Source: Alteromonas mediterranea DE (GTDB lineage Bacteria; Pseudomonadota; Gammaproteobacteria; Enterobacterales; Alteromonadaceae). From it: a stretch of DNA of 64,000 nucleotides. Where the stretch lies: the NCBI RefSeq assembly GCF_000020585.3, contig NC_011138.3, positions 1,705,193 to 1,769,192 on the forward strand, given 5' to 3'. The translations under genes and the position numbers were made by a program. The notes beneath the pieces are model-generated. The model worked only from the letters and a program-made list of their open reading frames with translations, ran no database searches and had not been told where the DNA came from. Positions 8,715 to 17,529 of this stretch are shown piece by piece; the first letter of the stretch is position 1, and each line of letters opens with the position of its first letter.

Positions 8715-9642
8715 GGGTAGTATCCTTTTTGCTGCTCGAGCTTTCACTGTCACCTAGCGTGGTGGCAATGAGCTGCTCGCACCCAGTCTTATTTAATTTA
8801 CTCGTCTGCATGTGACTCACGCTAACGTCACTTACCGCAGAAGGCGTCGCGCTGCGGTTGTCGTGGTGAAGCCGAGCGATAATTTGCGCCGAAATCGAAA
8901 CAGCGACTTCAATTGGCTGCTTACCTGGAATATCGCGATTACCGATTGGCGTCACTAAGCGTGCTAATGCATGTTCATCAAAACCGCGATGCGTAAGCTT
9001 CGTTTTAAATCGTTTGGCTTTTGTATCAGACCCAATTAAACCCACAAAAGGCAGGGAAGGGTGCTTCAACGCCTGCTCGGTGATGCGATAGTCAAGTTGA
9101 TGATCGTGAGTAAGTATAATGAGCCAGCTGTTTTCATCTAAATGCCTTACTTCACTTTCCGGCGCGTCTTCCACAATTTTTTGTACGTTGGCAGGTAACG
9201 CGTCGGGAAACAAGTCTTCTCGGCTGTCTATCCATGCAATGCGTACGGGAAGTTGGGCCAAAATAGGCACAAGGGCCTTAGCTACATGGCCTGCACCAAA
9301 AATAGCAACCTGCTGCTGATGTAGGTTACATACATCAAACAGCACTTTTACGGCACCTCCGCAGCATTGCCCTAAAGCACTGCTTAGCGGGTAGCTATGT
9401 AGCTCAGTACGCGTTTCGCCCTTAGCGAGGTAGGCACGTGCACGACTTATCGCATCAAATTCAAGATGTCCACCGCCTATGGTATCTATGGTATGCGATG
9501 CTGTAACTACCATCTTGCTACCTGACTCTCGAGGGGTAGAGCCCGCTGTTCCCACCACGGTAACCAGTACATAGCCTTCGTTTTGTTGCTGGCACTCGGC
9601 TATGCCCTCGTACCAGCGCTTGGCACGAAAAGACGCAGTCAT
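8701..9642 (-). CDS. xdhC: XdhC, Moco-insertion chaperone for xanthine dehydrogenase
   Basis: XdhC binds molybdenum cofactor, has it sulfurated and delivers it to the XdhB subunit. The 313 residues show GTAGSTPRESGSKMVV near the N-terminus (XdhC/CoxI domain) and a Rossmann-like C-terminal domain starting at VAIFGAGHVAKALVPIL, with LTHDHQLDYRI and VGLIGSDTKAKRF typical of XdhC. The last about 35 residues are a Ser/Thr/Lys-rich tail. Its ATG overlaps the xdhB stop (ATGA). Position directly after xdhB is the usual one. Confidence 0.92.
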   Translation of the reverse strand: MTASFRAKRWYEGIAECQQQNEGYVLVTVVGTAGSTPRESGSKMVVTASHTIDTIGGGHLEFDAISRARAYLAKGETRTELHSYPLSSALGQCCGGAVKVLFDVCNLHQQQVAIFGAGHVAKALVPILAQLPVRIAWIDSREDLFPDALPANVQKIVEDAPESEVRHLDENSWLIILTHDHQLDYRITEQALKHPSLPFVGLIGSDTKAKRFKTKLTHRGFDEHALARLVTPIGNRDIPGKQPIEVAVSISAQIIARLHHDNRSATPSAVSDVSVSHMQTSKLNKTGCEQLIATTLGDSESSSSKKDTTRDIK

Positions 9643-12005
9643 ATTGACGACCCTTCGCTTGCACAGTTTTGTATTGCAGCAATGGCGTTCAGTACCCGCT
9701 CTGGCGTAGCCGGGGTATCTAGCTGCGGGTCAAGGGTATAACCAGACAGGCTTGAAATGGCGTCTTTAATAGCACACCACACCGAAATGGCTAACATGAA
9801 CGGCGGTTCGCCCACTGCTTTTGAATGATAAATGCTATCTTCAGCATTTTTTCTGCCAAATAATTTCACGTTGAATACTTTCGGTGTATCACCGATGGCC
9901 GGAATTTTATAGGTGGCCATATTTTCGCTGATGAGTTTACCGTTCTCGTTCCACTTTAAATCTTCTGTAGTTAACCAGCCCATGCCTTGGATAAATGCGC
10001 CCTCAATCTGACCAATATCAATGGCAGGGTTAAGGCTACTGCCCACATCGTGAATAACGTTCACTTCGTCAACGGTATATTCGCCAGTTAGGGTATCGAT
10101 AGAAACTTCGCTCATCGACACACCGTAGGCGAAGTAGAAAAAGGGTCTACCTTCACCGGTATCGCGGTTGTATTGCAGCTTAGGTGTTTTATAGAAGCCC
10201 GTCGAAGATAGCGATACGCGAGCAAAGTAGGCTTGCTGTACTAGTTCAGGAAAAGTAATGCTGTGCTTACCTAGCACTACATGCTGATCAGTAAATACGA
10301 CTTCATCAACACGTTCGCCTAACCCTAGGCTTTCGGCATAGCGTTTTGCTAAACGAGTTTTAAGTGTAATACACGCATTTTGTACTGCTTTACCGTTAAT
10401 GTCTGTGCCGCTAGACGCTGCAGTTGGCGACGTATTTGGTACCTTATCAGTGCGCGTAGCAGTCACTTCTATCATGTCCAGGTCGAGGCCGAATTCGTTC
10501 GCCGCAATTTGCCCAATCTTCGTGTGTAAACCCTGACCCATTTCTGTACCGCCATGGTTCACCTGAATACTACCGTCGGTATAAATATGAACCAGCGCGC
10601 CTGCTTGATTGAGGTGTTTCGCTGTAAAGGAAATACCGAATTTGACCGGTGTAAGCGCAAGGCCTTTCTTTATAACCGGGCTTTCACGGTTGAAAGCAGA
10701 AACGGCTTCTCTGCGCTGCCAGTACTGAGCGCTTTGTTCGAGTTCGTTTATCATTTCCGGCAGCAGGTTGTGTTCGACCTCCATGCCATAAGGCGTGGTG
10801 GTTCCCGTCGTTGGCCCGTATAAATTGCGTTTTCTAACTGATAGCGGGTCGCTGCCTATAGTGCGCGCAATCTTATCTATCAGGGCTTCCGCCATAATCA
10901 TGCCTTGCGGGCCACCAAAGCCTCGGTAAGCCGTGTGCGACACCATGTTGGTTTGTAGTCTGTGACCAACGATATCGCTGTCGCCAAGAAAATAGCCATT
11001 ATCTGCATGAAACATGGCTCTATCGACAATAGCATCAGAGAGATCCGGAGAATGCCCGCAAATACCGTTAATGATCATGCGGGTGGCTTCAATCTTTCCT
11101 GTGCTGTCAAATGCGACGTCAAAAGCATTGTCGAAGGGGTGACGTTTGCCGGTTACGTGTATATCAGTAAAGCGAGGTAAACGCAGCTTAACCGCGCACC
11201 TATTGCGTGAGGCAAGTAGAGCAGCGATACAAGCCCACTGCGCCGCTTGGGTTTCTTTCCCACCAAAGCCACCGCCCATACGACGCATATCTACCATAAC
11301 GCGATGCAGTTTGATATCTAAGACTTCAGCCACAAGTTTTTGTACTTCGCTTGGATGTTGGCTAGAGGTGTAAATCTTCATGCGATCTTCTTCATCGGGG
11401 ATCGCGAGGCTAACTTGCCCCTCTAGGTACATATGCTCTTGGCCACCTATGCTCAGCGTACCTGACGCTTTATGTTGCGCGTTGTCGAAGGTGTCATCAA
11501 CGCGTGTAGATTGTTGGCCAAATCGGTGCAATGGGCGCACAAATGTTTGTTGTGCGTGTGCTTCATCTGCATATAGAACAGGGGGGGCTTCAACAACCTC
11601 AATGTGGCCCTTAAGCGCCGCTTGGCGCGCCAACGTTACCGAGGTAGCAAGCACAGCAAAAACCGGTTGGCCAAAGAACTTCACCTCGCCATTGGCAAGT
11701 AGGGGGTCGCCTTCAAATACCGGGCCTATGTCTTTATGGCCGGGCACATCGTCTATGGTTACAACATCAACCACACCTTCACTGGCGCGCACGGCACTTA
11801 AGTCAACATGGGCGATAGTGCCCTTAGCACACTTGCTTAGCCCTACAGCCGCGTAAAGCGTACCTTGAGGCTCAATCACATCATCTACATAGTTGGCAGT
11901 GCCCTGGACTTGACGCTCAGCGCTTTCATGTTTTTTAGATACGTGAACCACACCTTGCTTTTCACGTTCACCTGTTGGGGTAGGGGTATCAATTAACTTA
12001 CGCAT
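9639..12005 (-). CDS. xdhB: Xanthine dehydrogenase, molybdopterin-binding subunit
   Basis: Catalytic subunit for hypoxanthine to xanthine to urate. Visible motifs are FGGKETQA preceded by MRRMGG (Moco pocket), AYRGFGGPQGM with the substrate-binding Arg, GGTEMGQGLHTK, and KAVGEPPFMLAISVW at the C-terminus containing the catalytic Glu. No signal peptide, so cytoplasmic, unlike the Tat-bearing IorB-type protein at the left of the window. I chose the ATG at 12005 (788 residues) rather than 12026: it lies in the ATGCGTAA overlap with the xdhA stop and has GGGTGG just upstream. Confidence 0.93.
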   Translation of the reverse strand: MRKLIDTPTPTGEREKQGVVHVSKKHESAERQVQGTANYVDDVIEPQGTLYAAVGLSKCAKGTIAHVDLSAVRASEGVVDVVTIDDVPGHKDIGPVFEGDPLLANGEVKFFGQPVFAVLATSVTLARQAALKGHIEVVEAPPVLYADEAHAQQTFVRPLHRFGQQSTRVDDTFDNAQHKASGTLSIGGQEHMYLEGQVSLAIPDEEDRMKIYTSSQHPSEVQKLVAEVLDIKLHRVMVDMRRMGGGFGGKETQAAQWACIAALLASRNRCAVKLRLPRFTDIHVTGKRHPFDNAFDVAFDSTGKIEATRMIINGICGHSPDLSDAIVDRAMFHADNGYFLGDSDIVGHRLQTNMVSHTAYRGFGGPQGMIMAEALIDKIARTIGSDPLSVRKRNLYGPTTGTTTPYGMEVEHNLLPEMINELEQSAQYWQRREAVSAFNRESPVIKKGLALTPVKFGISFTAKHLNQAGALVHIYTDGSIQVNHGGTEMGQGLHTKIGQIAANEFGLDLDMIEVTATRTDKVPNTSPTAASSGTDINGKAVQNACITLKTRLAKRYAESLGLGERVDEVVFTDQHVVLGKHSITFPELVQQAYFARVSLSSTGFYKTPKLQYNRDTGEGRPFFYFAYGVSMSEVSIDTLTGEYTVDEVNVIHDVGSSLNPAIDIGQIEGAFIQGMGWLTTEDLKWNENGKLISENMATYKIPAIGDTPKVFNVKLFGRKNAEDSIYHSKAVGEPPFMLAISVWCAIKDAISSLSGYTLDPQLDTPATPERVLNAIAAIQNCASEGSSI

Positions 12006-13446
12006 GTTGCACCACCCGTGTTTCAATGTTATTCGTCGACTGGTTTTCTAGCCAGAAGCGGTGCCACAAGTTTGCTAGCACGGTTTTGCGGTATTCGGCA
12101 GTAGCCCGTACATCGTCTATGGGCGTGAATGCATCAAATAAAATTTGTTTGCCTAGGTTTAGGCATTCACTACTTGAGAATTGCTTACCTTTAAGCGCGT
12201 TTTCAAGGGCTTGACAGGTAGAAGGTATAGCTGCAACACCACCAAAACCTGTGGTAATAGCGGCTACGTTGCCATTATCAAGAGTAAGATTGAATACGGC
12301 ACAGACCGCTGAAATATCATCTTCAAAGCGCTTGGAAATTTTATACGCAGCCAACACTTGGGCAGGCTGTTTAAGCGGTATTTCTATGGCACTGATCCAT
12401 TCACCACGTTCTAGCTGAGTTTCACGATAGCCAGTGAAAAATCTGCTAATTGGTAAGGTGCGCACTTTATCACCGTTATCTAAATGCAAGGTAGCGTTTA
12501 GGGCTAGCAGTAGGGGAGGCATATCTCCTATCGGCGAAGCGTTAGCCACATTGCCGCCCATTGTAGCTTGATTTCGAATGGGCAAAGAGGCAAATCGCGT
12601 GACGAGTTCAGCCACTTGTGGAAATACAGTTAATAAAAAAGGTGCTGCATCATTTAACGCAACGGCTGCACCAATAATAAGTGAATGTCCTGTATTGGTG
12701 CACTGTTTTAGTGCGTCGATGTGAGTAACACTAATAAGGGTGTCGATATTCTTAAGCTGCTGCGTGAACTGTAAACTCAAGTCCGTACTGCCTGCAACAA
12801 GCTGGGCAGTGGGGAACTCGCTAATTAGGGCCTTTAGTTCTTCACGGGTAGTTGGCGTATAAACCTTGCCTGTACCCGTGGGAGGCGTATTAGTCAGTGA
12901 CAACAAAGTAGCCAGTGTCTTGCTTTGTTTAGCAGAGAATTGGTCGTTTGGCGTTTGCTCACATACCGCTAGTGTTGCATCTATGATGGGGCGGTAGCCC
13001 GTACAGCGACAGAGGTTGCCCGATAAGGCCTGTAGGACTTCATCTCTATTTGGCTTCGCGTTACTGTGGTAAAGCGCAAACATTGACATGATAAAGCCGG
13101 GAGTGCAAAAGCCACATTGAGTGCCGTGATGGTCTACTAACGCCTGTTGAACAGGGTGTAAGTGTTTACCATCGCTTAAATGCTCTACAAATAAAAGTTG
13201 TTTACCGTGAACCGCACTCATAAGTGTAATGCAGCTATTTACCGTTCGGTAATGTAATGTCTCTTTGTTTGACGCTGCGGGTTCAACAAGTACCACGGTA
13301 CATGCACCACAGTCGCCTGCCGCACATCCTTCCTTTGTCCCTGTCTTTTTTCTGTGTTCGCGTATAAATTGTAGAAGGGTGAGGTCGGCTCGCGCTTCGT
13401 TTAATTCTACGATATCGTTATTTATTAGAAAGCGAATCATACTCAC
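11998..13446 (-). CDS. xdhA: Xanthine dehydrogenase, FeS/FAD subunit
   Basis: 482 residues combining two [2Fe-2S] clusters and a FAD domain. The first cluster is in GCAAGDCGACTVVL, the second in QCGFCTPGF and GNLCRCTGYRP. The FAD-binding domain starts near residue 185, with LVAGSTDLSLQ and NQATMGGNVANASPIGD as the pyrophosphate-binding loops. It passes electrons from XdhB to NAD. It is the first gene of the operon xdhA-xdhB-xdhC-uraD-uraH-guaD-puuD. A RutR-like operator is centred 67 bp upstream of its start. Confidence 0.95.
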   Translation of the reverse strand: MSMIRFLINNDIVELNEARADLTLLQFIREHRKKTGTKEGCAAGDCGACTVVLVEPAASNKETLHYRTVNSCITLMSAVHGKQLLFVEHLSDGKHLHPVQQALVDHHGTQCGFCTPGFIMSMFALYHSNAKPNRDEVLQALSGNLCRCTGYRPIIDATLAVCEQTPNDQFSAKQSKTLATLLSLTNTPPTGTGKVYTPTTREELKALISEFPTAQLVAGSTDLSLQFTQQLKNIDTLISVTHIDALKQCTNTGHSLIIGAAVALNDAAPFLLTVFPQVAELVTRFASLPIRNQATMGGNVANASPIGDMPPLLLALNATLHLDNGDKVRTLPISRFFTGYRETQLERGEWISAIEIPLKQPAQVLAAYKISKRFEDDISAVCAVFNLTLDNGNVAAITTGFGGVAAIPSTCQALENALKGKQFSSSECLNLGKQILFDAFTPIDDVRATAEYRKTVLANLWHRFWLENQSTNNIETRVVQHA

Positions 13447-13505
13447 ACCTTCTCGTAATATTCATTCTTGTATCCATTAATATAGCTGTATTTTTTTAAG
13501 AAAAG

Positions 13506-13521
13506 TAGACCAAATGGTCAA
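13506..13521. promoter_or_regulatory. RutR-like operator, xdhA/regulator divergent promoter
   Basis: TAGACCAAATGGTCAA matches the E. coli RutR consensus TTGACCAnnTGGTCAA at 13 of 14 defined positions. It lies 60 bp before xdhA and 300 bp before the divergent RutR-like gene, so it may serve both. The surrounding intergenic stretch (13447-13820) holds no convincing gene; a small hairpin CCCCACAGTTGGGG is at 13694-13707. Confidence 0.75.
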
Positions 13522-13820
13522 TTTATTGCTTATAAAAAAAGGCCAGGTTATAAAAAGGCCATTATTTCGCGCCAATATTTTGGGGTTTTGAGCGAAAAGC
13601 TTTCCCAATTTCTGCGTCGCATGTATTGAATAAGGCAAGATTCGTGCAAGGTTTGAAGTAACACGCAAATTTCGTGCTTTAGTATGGTTAACACCCCACA
13701 GTTGGGGCATGTATACTTTATAGCAACTCATCGGCAATAAATGCTAACCTAACAATAAGGCATGCAGCATTATTCTGCCCGTGCGCTTGCAAAGTAGATT
13801 GCAAAGGAATTTAAATAATA

Positions 13821-14465
13821 ATGATGAAGGTAAAAAGTGCCGACGCTGGTGTTGGCGCTATGAACAGAAGAAAGATACTCCAAGCTGCTGAAAAGTGCTT
13901 CGCTCAGTTTGGTTTTAAAGGAACAGCGGTACAAAAAATTGCTGACGAAGCCGGGCTCCCGAAAACTAACGTACTGTACTATTTCAAAACCAAGCAAGAG
14001 CTTTACGTGGCGGTGCTAGAAGAAACCCTTTCACTGTGGAATTCTCGCTTCGATAGAGCAACGGTGGAGGATGACCCCGCAGAAGTGTTGGCTAACTATA
14101 TCGCTGAGAAAATGGAAGTATCGCGAACCAACCCCCAGGCGTCTAAGATCTTTGCTATGGAAATTATCAACGGTGCACAGAATTTAAGCGGCTACTTTGA
14201 TGAAGAGCACGCGCTGTGGATGAAGGGGCGTTTAGCAGTTATCGATGCGTGGGTAGAGGCAGGTAAGCTTCCCCCTGTTGAAGGCGAGTATTTGCTTTAC
14301 ACTATTTGGGCCAGTACCCAGCATTATGCCGATTTCTCTACGCAAATCACGCGGCTTCGCGGAAAGAAAATGACAAAGATAGACTTCGAGAACGCGACAA
14401 AGCAAGTGGTTAAGCTTGTATTAGGCGGATGTGGTTTGTCGGTACCTGAAAGCTTTGAGGTGTAA
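13821..14465 (+). CDS. RutR-like TetR-family regulator of purine catabolism
   Basis: 214 residues with an N-terminal TetR helix-turn-helix (about 15-62) reading FGFKGTAVQKIADEAG then PKTNVLYYF. E. coli RutR, as I recall it, has SKTNLLYYF in its recognition helix, KLEVSRDYPQAS in the middle and IWASTQHYADF near the C-terminus; this protein has EKMEVSRTNPQAS and IWASTQHYADF. The matching recognition helix agrees with the RutR-type palindromes found at four places in the window. In E. coli RutR senses uracil/thymine and controls pyrimidine and some purine genes; the ligand here is unknown. It is followed after 1 bp by puuE, so the two are cotranscribed. Starts at 13821, 13824 or 13860 are possible. 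Confidence 0.9.
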   Translation: MMKVKSADAGVGAMNRRKILQAAEKCFAQFGFKGTAVQKIADEAGLPKTNVLYYFKTKQELYVAVLEETLSLWNSRFDRATVEDDPAEVLANYIAEKMEVSRTNPQASKIFAMEIINGAQNLSGYFDEEHALWMKGRLAVIDAWVEAGKLPPVEGEYLLYTIWASTQHYADFSTQITRLRGKKMTKIDFENATKQVVKLVLGGCGLSVPESFEV

Positions 14466-14466
14466 C

Positions 14467-15378
14467 GTGACAGACGCTGTATATCCTAGAGATTTAGTGG
14501 GTTACGGTCAGCACGTACCCCATGCCAAATGGCCAAACAATGCCAAAATTGCCATACAGTTTGTATTGAATTACGAAGAGGGTGGTGAGAATTGTGTTCT
14601 TCACGGTGACGAAGCGTCCGAAATCTTTCTATCTGAAATTATAGGTGCACAAGCCTATAAAGACCGCCATCTTAGCATGGAGTCAATCTACGAATATGGC
14701 AGTCGAGCAGGGTTCTGGCGTTTACACCGCTTACTGAATAAGCACGAAATCCCCGTTACCGTATTTGGCGTTACAATGGCCATGCAAAGGCACCCTGAGG
14801 CGGTAAAAGCAATGATTGATTCTGGTTGGGAAATTGCCAGCCATGCTATGCGATGGGTGCATTACCAAGATATGGATGAAGAGCAAGAGCGCAAGCAAAT
14901 TGATGAAGCGATTATTCTTCACGAGCAGCTAACCGGGGCTAAACCTGTAGGGTGGTATACGGGAAGAACGAGCCCAAACACCTTAAAACTGATTGCCGAG
15001 CGAGACGATATATTATATTGCGCTGATTCCTACGCCGACGATTTGCCCTATTACGATTGTCACTACAGTAAGCCTCTACTCATGGTGCCCTATACGCTAG
15101 ATACTAACGACATGCGTTTTGCCACGCCGCAGGGGTTTAACAGCGGTGAGCAGTTCTTTACCTATTTAAAAGATGCATTTGATGTATTGTACGAAGAAGG
15201 TGAAGAAGCGCCTAAAATGCTTTCTATTGGCCTTCACAATCGCATTATTGGGCGGCCTGCTCGTATGGCGGCGCTACAGCGCTTTATTGAGTACGTAAAG
15301 TCACACGATAAGGTATGGCTGGCTACAAGAGAGCAAATTGCCCGCCATTGGCTTGATACTCATCCTAAAGACGAGTGA
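14467..15378 (+). CDS. puuE: Allantoinase PuuE (polysaccharide deacetylase fold)
   Basis: Opens the allantoin ring to allantoate. It belongs to the metal-independent PuuE type, related to polysaccharide deacetylases and not to classical AllB. Characteristic stretches are YPRDLVGYGQHVPHAKWP at the start, VLNYEEGGEN, WEIASHAMRWVHY, GWYTGRTSPNT and LSIGLHNRIIGRPAR. The frame is open to an ATG at 14431 inside the regulator gene, but the GTG at 14467 follows the regulator stop by 1 bp and has GAGGTG at proper distance, giving 303 residues, which fits the family. It completes the urate-to-allantoate section. Confidence 0.93.
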   Translation: MTDAVYPRDLVGYGQHVPHAKWPNNAKIAIQFVLNYEEGGENCVLHGDEASEIFLSEIIGAQAYKDRHLSMESIYEYGSRAGFWRLHRLLNKHEIPVTVFGVTMAMQRHPEAVKAMIDSGWEIASHAMRWVHYQDMDEEQERKQIDEAIILHEQLTGAKPVGWYTGRTSPNTLKLIAERDDILYCADSYADDLPYYDCHYSKPLLMVPYTLDTNDMRFATPQGFNSGEQFFTYLKDAFDVLYEEGEEAPKMLSIGLHNRIIGRPARMAALQRFIEYVKSHDKVWLATREQIARHWLDTHPKDE

Positions 15379-15483
15379 CAAATTGCACCATTAGCGTTTA
15401 CAGTGCACCAAGAAGATATACATTTCGTAAAGCGAACGATGAAAAAGCGTTTTCCGTTCGCTTTTAGCCAAAGGACATTAACG

Positions 15484-15741
15484 ATGAAAGTAAAATTAGC
15501 ACTAATTGCACTTGGCGCACTCGCGCTTACCGGATGCTCTAAGCTGACCAAAGAAAACTATGACAAGCTAGAAATGGGGATGACTCAGGATGAAGTAGAG
15601 TCGATATTAGGCTCTGCTGACAATTGCGGTAAAACCATGGGAACCACGGCGTGTACGTGGGGTAGTGAAGATGAAAAACACGTAAAAATTGTGTTCATGG
15701 GCGATAAGGCGGTTACCTTTACTTATGACGGCCTTAAGTAA
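15484..15741 (+). CDS. Small DUF3862/SmpA-like lipoprotein
   Basis: 85 residues. The start MKVKLALIALGALALTGCSK is a lipoprotein signal with lipobox LTGC, so a membrane-anchored lipoprotein. The rest (MGMTQDEVESILG, ACTWGSEDEKHVKIVFMGDKAV) resembles the compact BamE/SmpA-like fold of DUF3862. I chose ATG 15484 over an upstream in-frame ATG at 15403 because AAAGGA lies 10 bases before it and the signal peptide then begins at residue 1. Function unknown; it follows puuE but has its own leader and probably no link to purines. Confidence 0.82.
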   Translation: MKVKLALIALGALALTGCSKLTKENYDKLEMGMTQDEVESILGSADNCGKTMGTTACTWGSEDEKHVKIVFMGDKAVTFTYDGLK

Positions 15742-15789
15742 AACGGCGCTTAGCTAAAGTTAGGTCAAAAAAGTCTACATTATTTATCT

Positions 15790-15826
15790 AAAAAAAGGTG
15801 GCTAATTTAAATTAGCCACCTTTTTT
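15790..15826. terminator. Bidirectional intrinsic terminator
   Basis: AAAAAAGGTGGCTAATTT is followed immediately by its exact reverse complement, giving an 18-bp perfect stem with A- and T-runs on both sides. It separates the plus-strand lipoprotein gene from the minus-strand permease gene and would work for both. Confidence 0.93.
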
Positions 15827-15877
15827 GTATTTATTGCTATAGCGTGATTTCTATCGCATTATAAGCGCGCTTAGCAG

Positions 15878-17209
15878 TTATTTTAGGTCCAGCAAGTATC
15901 GCAGTAAGAATACAACCGCAAGTGCGTAGGTAAGTGGGGTTACGTCTTTGAACTTTCCTGTACCCACCTTAATGCCCACATAGGTAATAAAACCAAGCGC
16001 GATACCTTCGCTGATACTAAAGGTGAGAGGCATTGCAATAAGTGCTACAGAGGCCGTTGCCAGTGCGCCTAGATCATCGAAGTCAACTTGACGAATCGAT
16101 TCCATCATTAAAATACCCACCATGAGAAGTGCAGGTGTGGTGGCCATGAGAGGGATCACTTTCATCAGCGGCGTCAAAAACAGTGATAATAAGAAGCACA
16201 CTGACACTACGACCGCGGTAAGGCCTGTTCGGCCACCTGAAGAAACGCCGGTGGCAGACTCTACATAGCTTGTTACTGGCGATGTGCCGACCATTGCGCC
16301 GGCAATACTCGCTGACGCATCAGCAGTCATCGCCGCGCCAATTTTAGGGAGTTTACCCTCAGGTGTGAGCAGGTTTGCTTTTCGCGAAACGCCAATGAGT
16401 GTGCCGATGGTATCGAACATGTTGACAAACATAAGCGCAAAAATAAGGTCCCATGTCTCAGCAAGGTGGTCGATAGGATACCAAAAGTCCATTGCCATAA
16501 AGGTGTTTGATATCGACTCTGGCATGCCTACAACGGCAGATGGCGTGGCTGTAAGTGTGCCATTCTCAGTAGGAACGAATGCGCCGATAAGTGTAAGCGT
16601 TACGATAGATATTAAAATGGCACCTGTTACGCGCTTTACCATAAGTACAATAGTAAAAATGATACCCGCAAGGGCGAGCATAACAGCGGGTTCTGAAAGG
16701 TCGCCTAGCTGCACAAATGTGGCTGGGTTATCAACAATAAGCCCTGCGTTTTTAAGGCCAATAAAAGCAATGAACAAACCGATGCCGCACTGCACGCCAA
16801 TTTTAAGCGACGGCGGAATAGATTCGGCTATTTTTGTTCGCACCCCTGTCAGTGACAGTATAAGAAAAAGAATACCATTCCAAAAAACGATACCTAATGC
16901 TGCTTCCCATGGGATCTCTCGACCAAGGCAAATGGTAAACGCAAAAAAAGCATTTAAACCCATGCCTGGTGCTAACGCGATAGGGTAATTTGTCATCAGT
17001 GCCATCATGAGCGTGCCGATACACGCTGCAATCGCTGTCACTGTAATTAAGCCCTCTACGGGCATACCGCTTAACCCCAAGATACCTGGATTGACCACAA
17101 GAATGTAAGACATAGCGGCAAACGTAGTTAGCCCCGCGATGATCTCTGTTCTTACTGTTGTTCCGTGTTCCTGCAGCTTAAATAGCCGTTCAATTACGTT
17201 ATTGGACAT
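15878..17209 (-). CDS. NCS2-family purine permease, AzgA type
   Basis: 443 residues with about 12 to 14 hydrophobic segments. The start TTVRTEIIAGLTTFAAMSYI and the stretches ALAPGMGLNAFFAF and GTSPVTSYVESATGVSSGGR are hallmarks of the AzgA/PurP branch of NCS2, which imports adenine, guanine or hypoxanthine by proton symport. The first in-frame start is a TTG at 17212; the ATG at 17209 is more likely. A RutR-like operator is centred about 60 bp upstream and is shared with the divergent adenine deaminase gene, so uptake and deamination of adenine are probably induced together. Confidence 0.88.
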   Translation of the reverse strand: MSNNVIERLFKLQEHGTTVRTEIIAGLTTFAAMSYILVVNPGILGLSGMPVEGLITVTAIAACIGTLMMALMTNYPIALAPGMGLNAFFAFTICLGREIPWEAALGIVFWNGILFLILSLTGVRTKIAESIPPSLKIGVQCGIGLFIAFIGLKNAGLIVDNPATFVQLGDLSEPAVMLALAGIIFTIVLMVKRVTGAILISIVTLTLIGAFVPTENGTLTATPSAVVGMPESISNTFMAMDFWYPIDHLAETWDLIFALMFVNMFDTIGTLIGVSRKANLLTPEGKLPKIGAAMTADASASIAGAMVGTSPVTSYVESATGVSSGGRTGLTAVVVSVCFLLSLFLTPLMKVIPLMATTPALLMVGILMMESIRQVDFDDLGALATASVALIAMPLTFSISEGIALGFITYVGIKVGTGKFKDVTPLTYALAVVFLLRYLLDLK

Positions 17210-17529
17210 CAAGAGTTCTCTGTGTGTGTTTCATTTATAGTTTTGTGCGTTAAAGCAATAAACTGACCAATTAGTCAACTTGTTGGTGTGTTTTGTGCTA
17301 ACTTAAAATTTTAGTACAATGAAAAAACAAAATTCATTGTATGACTTAACGTCACTAGCCAGGCGACATAAAGCCAGCCAAACGGTTAGTAAACACCATA
17401 GTTGATGTTAAAAAAACGCAAACAAAACCTAAATGAGCAATAGAACTCGTTTACAGATAGCATTAAAGATTAACTATAACGCACCAAATAAATGCATTCG
17501 CATTGTGATGGTGCAATAAGTGAGGGGCC
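17210..17529. other. Divergent promoter region, permease / adenine deaminase
   Basis: 320 bp without a gene. It holds a RutR-like palindrome at 17263-17278 and AT-rich DNA. No further repeat or RNA-like structure is evident. Confidence 0.6.
17263..17278. promoter_or_regulatory. RutR-like operator before the AzgA-type permease
   Basis: CTGACCAATTAGTCAA matches TTGACCAnnTGGTCAA at 12 of 14 defined positions. It lies 54 bp before the permease start and about 250 bp before the divergent adenine deaminase. Confidence 0.7.

Noticed and set aside
11380..11856. 158-codon plus-strand frame
   Set aside because: Antisense to xdhB; no ribosome site and composition unlike a protein.
16284..16988. 234-codon open frame on the plus strand
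   Set aside because: It is antisense to the AzgA-type permease, whose sequence is fully conserved; the antisense product has Ser/Pro/Ile-rich composition typical of shadow frames.
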